From Actinoplanes sp. L3-i22 (GTDB lineage Bacteria; Actinomycetota; Actinomycetes; Mycobacteriales; Micromonosporaceae): a stretch of 64,000 bases of DNA. The notes below the pieces were generated by a model, which worked only from the letters and a program-made list of their open reading frames with translations, did not search any database and was not told the origin of the DNA. The stretch covers positions 9,432,501 to 9,496,500 of the forward strand of contig NZ_AP024745.1 of NCBI RefSeq assembly GCF_019704555.1. The letters run 5' to 3'. Positions 60,328 through 64,000 of this stretch are shown in pieces (within the stretch, counting starts at the first letter, position 1; each line of letters opens with the position of its first letter). The position numbers and the translations under genes are program-made.

Positions 60328-63228
60328 TTGCCCAGACCCAAGGCGCTGTCCGCGATCGCCGTACTGGCGGCGGCTACCCTCCTCGGAACCACCGCCCAGG
60401 CCGCGAACGCGGCGCCCTCGCCATCGCCGGACGACGCCGTCCCGGTCACCGTGGCGCCCGCGACGGACACCCCGGCGCTCGTGGACGACGTCGCCGACCC
60501 GGTCGACGCCACGATCGCGCCCGACCAGGCCGCCAAGGCGCACCTCGCCGGCCACCGGGACCGCTACAAGATCAGCGATCCGGCCGGCACGCTCACCACC
60601 GAGAGCGTCGAGACCCAGGGCGAACGGGAGACGGTACGCCTGGACCAGAAGTACAAGGGCCTGCCCGTGTTCGGCGCCCAGTACGTGGTGCGCACCGAGA
60701 AGACGGCCGGCAAACGTACCGTGACCGGAACGTCGGGCAGCTACTTCACCAACCTGGACGTCGACACGACCGTCACCCCGATCCCCACCGCGCTCGCCGT
60801 CTCCCGGGCGGTCGAGGACGTCCGCAAAAGTTTGCACCCGGGCACGGCGGTCGTAGGCGGTCGGACACCCGGTGCCGCCACCTCCGACCTGACCGGCACC
60901 GACCAGGGACTCCTGATCATGCCGACCGGCACCGGCCTGCTCGCGCGGCGGGTGCTCGTCCAGGGCAAGGACGCCGTCACGGGTCAGCCTGTGCTGCGTG
61001 ACGTGTACGTCGGCGCGACGAACGGCGTGCCGCTGCTGAGCGTCAGCCGGATCAAGTCCTTCGTCCCCGCCCAGCAGGCCACCGGCGGCACGCCGCAGGC
61101 CACGACGAAACCGCTCCCGGCGGGCAACGGGACGACGCAGGTCGCCGGCCAGGGCACCACCCTGCACGGCGCCACCGTGTCGCTCCCCCTCGTCCGCTCC
61201 GACACCGGCTCCTACCTGCTTAAAGATCAAACCCACAAGATCCAGGGCGGCGGTACGGTACCGATCACGACCTGGGACGCCCGGGGGCGGGACTACTACG
61301 AGCTGGGTGGCGGCCAGTGGCCGGAGGGCCTGGCCCCGTTCGCGTCGCCGTCGACCACGCTCGCCGCCGACCTGACCGAGGCCGGCGCGGTGGACGCCGC
61401 CTGGGACGCCGCGAAGGTGTTCGAGTGGTACCAGACGAAGCTCGGGCGCGACAGCCTGGACGACGCGGGCATGCCGATCGACTCGATCGTCGGGATCACG
61501 TACGGCGGCTACCCGTGGGTCAACGCGTACTGGGACGGCACCCGCATGGTGTACGGCAGCGGCGACGACGAGTACCTGCCGCTGGCCGCGGACCCGGACG
61601 TGGTGGGCCACGAGATGACGCACGGCGTGGTCGAGCACACCGCCAGCCTGGTCTACGCCGGCCAGCCGGGCGCGCTCAACGAGGCCATCGCCGACTACTT
61701 CGGCAACGCCATCGACGTCGACGCGTCCGGCACCTCGATGTCCGACCCGCAGGCGAGCCTGCTCGGCGGCGACCTCTGCCGCACGCTGGCGCCCGCCCAG
61801 TGCGCCCTGCGCGACCTCGACGACGGCGCCACCACGGCCGACTTCCAGCACCTCATCGACATTCCGTCGATGGACGACGGCGGCGTGCACCTCAACTCGA
61901 CGATCGTGTCCGGCGCCCTCTGGGACCTGCGCCAGGCGCTCGGCAAGACGGTCGCCGACAAGGTCATCTATCGCGCTCTCACCGACTACCTGACGCCGAT
62001 GTCCGACTTCGTCGACGCGCGCGACGCGGTGCTCGCCGCCGCCAAGTCGTTCCGTCTGAGCAAGGGCGACCTCAAGGTGGTCCAGACCGCGTTCGACTCG
62101 CGCGGGATCACCGCGAAGTGGGAGGCGAACCTCTACGGCAAGGGCACCCAGGTCCTGATCGACCGGCTCAACACCGGTATGTACGCCGACATGAAGGCCA
62201 GCACGGCCGGCGGCTGGTTCGCCGTGCCGCGATCGGACGCCAACCGCACCGAGCCGACCTCGATCTGGGTCGGCCGCACCAGCGGCAAGGGCACGCCGTA
62301 CCGGATCTCCCCCGACGACGGGAGCATCAACGGCTTCCCGCACACCGACGGCAAACGCGTCGTGTGGTTGTCGATCGCCGTGGACCCCGAATCGCCGACC
62401 TGGGAGACCAACCGCATCCTGTCGGCGCCGCTGCGCGGCGGCCCGGTCAAGGAGCTCTACCGCTCCCCGGAACGCATCAACGGCCTCGGCTTCGACGGCG
62501 ACCTCGTCGCCTGGAGCCAGTACGACGCGACCCAGGGATACCTCGACGTCGTGCGCTACCTGCAGGGCAGCTCGCCGACCGTGCACACCGTCGCGCATCC
62601 GGACTGGTTCGGCCCCGCGACGGCACCCAACGTCAAGAACGGAAAGATTTCCTACGTACGGTACGAGATCTACCAGCAGCCCGATGCCAACGGTCAATAC
62701 TGGTCGCTGGGCGTCGAGGTCTACGACGTCGCGACCGCGCAGCGGACCTACGCCGGCGGCGACTACGGCGCCGAGCGGATGAGCTACCCCGACCTGTCGG
62801 CCACCGGCGTCGCCTGGATGACCGACCGCGACTACGGCACGATCATCGACGGCGAGTGGAGCCAGGGCGCGTACTACGACTCCGTACGCCTCTTCGACTT
62901 CGCCACGAGCACCAGCCACCTGCTGTTCGAGGAGAACTCCCCGCAGGCGATCCGCGCCGACACCGTCGCGCTGTCCGACACCACCCTCACCGTCACCGAG
63001 GAGGCCCCGGTGAAGGCCTGGATCGAGAGCGGCGGCTACCCCAGCAACGCGCTCAACCCGAAACTCAAGCAGTACACGTTCCAGGGCAGGTACCTCGGCC
63101 CGGCGTCCTGCAGCCCCGGCGCGCAGATGTACGCCAGCGCAGCCACCGGCCGCGAGGTGATCTACATGGACTCGTCGGCGTCCGGCTTCGGCCTGGCGTA
63201 CGCGTCCGGGGCCAAGTCCTGCAAGTAA
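60328..63228 (+). CDS. Secreted M4 (thermolysin-like) metalloprotease with beta-propeller-like tail
   Basis: The 966-aa protein starts at TTG (60328), with AGGAG 6 nt upstream, giving a good signal peptide (RPKALSAIAVLAAATLLGTTAQA). An FTP/PepSY-type propeptide spans 30-270. The catalytic domain carries H428-E429-M-T-H432, E452 in GALNEAIADYFG (24 residues from the first His, as in thermolysin) and H521 in GVHLNSTIVSG, the acid/base His. After the M4 domain (to about residue 600) a 360-residue tail has repeated WVGRTSGKGTPYRI / RVVWLSI / LVAWSQYD / VAWMTDRD units, as in six-bladed propellers. It is an extracellular protease for nutrient use. A divergent regulator and palindrome lie upstream and a strong terminator downstream. 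Confidence 0.92.
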   Translation: MPRPKALSAIAVLAAATLLGTTAQAANAAPSPSPDDAVPVTVAPATDTPALVDDVADPVDATIAPDQAAKAHLAGHRDRYKISDPAGTLTTESVETQGERETVRLDQKYKGLPVFGAQYVVRTEKTAGKRTVTGTSGSYFTNLDVDTTVTPIPTALAVSRAVEDVRKSLHPGTAVVGGRTPGAATSDLTGTDQGLLIMPTGTGLLARRVLVQGKDAVTGQPVLRDVYVGATNGVPLLSVSRIKSFVPAQQATGGTPQATTKPLPAGNGTTQVAGQGTTLHGATVSLPLVRSDTGSYLLKDQTHKIQGGGTVPITTWDARGRDYYELGGGQWPEGLAPFASPSTTLAADLTEAGAVDAAWDAAKVFEWYQTKLGRDSLDDAGMPIDSIVGITYGGYPWVNAYWDGTRMVYGSGDDEYLPLAADPDVVGHEMTHGVVEHTASLVYAGQPGALNEAIADYFGNAIDVDASGTSMSDPQASLLGGDLCRTLAPAQCALRDLDDGATTADFQHLIDIPSMDDGGVHLNSTIVSGALWDLRQALGKTVADKVIYRALTDYLTPMSDFVDARDAVLAAAKSFRLSKGDLKVVQTAFDSRGITAKWEANLYGKGTQVLIDRLNTGMYADMKASTAGGWFAVPRSDANRTEPTSIWVGRTSGKGTPYRISPDDGSINGFPHTDGKRVVWLSIAVDPESPTWETNRILSAPLRGGPVKELYRSPERINGLGFDGDLVAWSQYDATQGYLDVVRYLQGSSPTVHTVAHPDWFGPATAPNVKNGKISYVRYEIYQQPDANGQYWSLGVEVYDVATAQRTYAGGDYGAERMSYPDLSATGVAWMTDRDYGTIIDGEWSQGAYYDSVRLFDFATSTSHLLFEENSPQAIRADTVALSDTTLTVTEEAPVKAWIESGGYPSNALNPKLKQYTFQGRYLGPASCSPGAQMYASAATGREVIYMDSSASGFGLAYASGAKSCK

Positions 63229-63238
63229 CTGAAACAGC

Positions 63239-63275
63239 GGCGCGCTGAGACCCCCACCGGCGGTCTCAGCGCGCC
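63239..63275. terminator. Bidirectional hairpin terminator
   Basis: GGCGCGCTGAGACC (63239-63252) pairs perfectly over 14 bp with GGTCTCAGCGCGCC (63262-63275) around a 9-nt loop. It lies between the M4 protease stop and the convergent gene and contains that gene's stop codon in its second arm. Confidence 0.9.
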
Positions 63276-64000
63276 ACCGCGTCATCTGCCCAAAGGTCGG
63301 CCAGGAGATCGGCAAGCACGAACTCCTCGTGGACTGCCAGCCCGTGCTTCGACATCGCTGCCGCCAGAGGTGGATCCCACGGTGTCGGCGCCGGCCGGCC
63401 GGCGAGCGGTACCGCATGGCTGCCGTCGAGGCCGGCGACGGCCGCGAGGTAGTCGTTCGCGGCCATCCGCCAGGGCAGGGCGCCCTGCTGAAGTACCCGA
63501 CCGGCAATCGCCACGCCGGGCCAGTCGAAGTCGCCGTGGTACCGGACCGGAATCCCGGCCGTGACCAGGTGTCGCAACAGCCGGGTGCCCGCACTCGCCG
63601 GGTTGCCGGAGAGGCACAGCAGCGGTGTTGCCGTGCTCGCTCGTACCGCAGCCTGCATGACCTGGGGGTTCTCGCAGACGGACACGACCTGCCCCGGCTC
63701 GGACCAGGACGCCGGAGCCGCGACGGCCAGTTCATGCAGGGTGAGGTGGGTGACCAGCCCCAGCTGGGCCCGTTCGCGAAGCATCCGGGACCACCCGTCA
63801 TCGCCGAGCGGACGAAGTTGCCAGGTCAGCACCGTCCCGGACAGCATGTCGGTGTGGACGTTCAACACTCCCCACAGCTCGCGGCGGTCGGCCGCGGACT
63901 CCGGGACGGGACGGTCCACCGCGAATGCCGCCGCTCGAAGCAGCACCGACGAGGCCAGGGTGGTGTCGTCGAGGCCGTGGGCGGTGCCGGTGACCTGACT
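63266..64000 (-). CDS. TIGR02679-like protein with DUF2399 Toprim domain (JetD-like), 5' end outside window
   Basis: The visible 244 codons begin mid-gene (SQVTGTAHGLDDTTLASSVLLRA at the window edge, a block typical of the family). They include VSVCENPQVMQAAV, LLCLSGNPASAGTRLL, and YHGDFDWPGVAIAGRVL around 63500-63545, whose acidic GDFDWPG is the Toprim-type DxD site. In the Wadjet type II defence system this family supplies JetD, the nuclease that cleaves closed-circular plasmids with the JetABC SMC complex. JetABC would lie to the right of the window. TIGR02679 proteins also occur in clusters of unproven function. The gene ends inside the terminator arm. The family call is fairly firm; system membership is not testable here. 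Confidence 0.75.
   Translation of the reverse strand, partial: SQVTGTAHGLDDTTLASSVLLRAAAFAVDRPVPESAADRRELWGVLNVHTDMLSGTVLTWQLRPLGDDGWSRMLRERAQLGLVTHLTLHELAVAAPASWSEPGQVVSVCENPQVMQAAVRASTATPLLCLSGNPASAGTRLLRHLVTAGIPVRYHGDFDWPGVAIAGRVLQQGALPWRMAANDYLAAVAGLDGSHAVPLAGRPAPTPWDPPLAAAMSKHGLAVHEEFVLADLLADLWADDAVAR

Noticed and set aside
60199..63801. 1200-codon minus-strand open frame opposite the M4 protease
   Set aside because: It is antisense shadow without recognisable domains; the M4 catalytic residues are on the plus strand.

Overview
The window is very GC-rich DNA with strongly C/G-biased third codon positions and frequent GTG/TTG starts. It carries a type VII secretion (ESX) locus, a conservon-type signalling cluster and a GlnR-like regulator. 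Together these point to a filamentous actinobacterium, most likely Micromonosporaceae (Actinoplanes-like). The genus is an inference; no ribosomal or other diagnostic marker is present. No tRNA, rRNA, CRISPR array or insertion sequence was seen.

Layout. (1) 1-12699, mostly minus strand: ESX core. Transcription order is two WXG100 proteins, a hairpin, a 250-aa protein, a 1118-aa repeat protein, eccC, eccD and eccB (running off the left edge). A GlcNAc-type glycosyltransferase sits on the opposite strand between eccC and eccD. eccE and the mycosin protease are not in the window. (2) 13007-39180, plus strand: an effector cassette of a YbaB-like protein, a WXG100-like protein and a 7365-aa giant protein, then three tandem ESX-associated SseB-like paralogues and a 337-aa unknown. 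(3) 39265-43210: a membrane Ser/Thr kinase with a ricin-type lectin ectodomain, convergent with a second, membrane-anchor-less EccC-like ATPase. (4) 43304-44854: a TetR regulator and a PNPOx-fold flavoprotein sharing a matching pair of operators. (5) 45001-46755: a secreted M28 aminopeptidase. (6) 46990-49110: a compact, less GC-rich cassette of YbaB-like protein, EspC-like protein, WXG/HExxH toxin candidate and zinc-ribbon immunity candidate. (7) 49268-55100: a GlnR-like regulator convergent with a conservon (sensor kinase, roadblock, DUF742, small GTPase) plus an extra membrane sensor. (8) 55523-58948: a surface protein with Ig-like repeats and two unknowns. (9) 59093-63228: a LuxR-type regulator divergent from a secreted M4 protease across a 26-bp palindrome. 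(10) 63266-64000: a partial TIGR02679/JetD-like Toprim protein, a possible edge of a Wadjet-type system lying outside the window.

The most unusual object is the 22-kb giant gene. Behind a WXG100-like export domain and a long Pro/Thr/Ser linker it carries three modules with a His-Gly...Ala-Cys pattern, as in clan CD (caspase/CHAT-like) cysteine peptidases. These alternate with five domains (one lacking its N-terminal half) that resemble amidoligases. Long beta-rich segments and a coiled coil follow, and then a C-terminal run of further His-Gly...Cys modules in which about half have lost the His or Cys. The working model is that the ESX apparatus, perhaps helped by the EccC paralogue and the SseB-like proteins, exports this protein and a second, smaller metalloprotease effector. 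All functional assignments come from motif reading alone.
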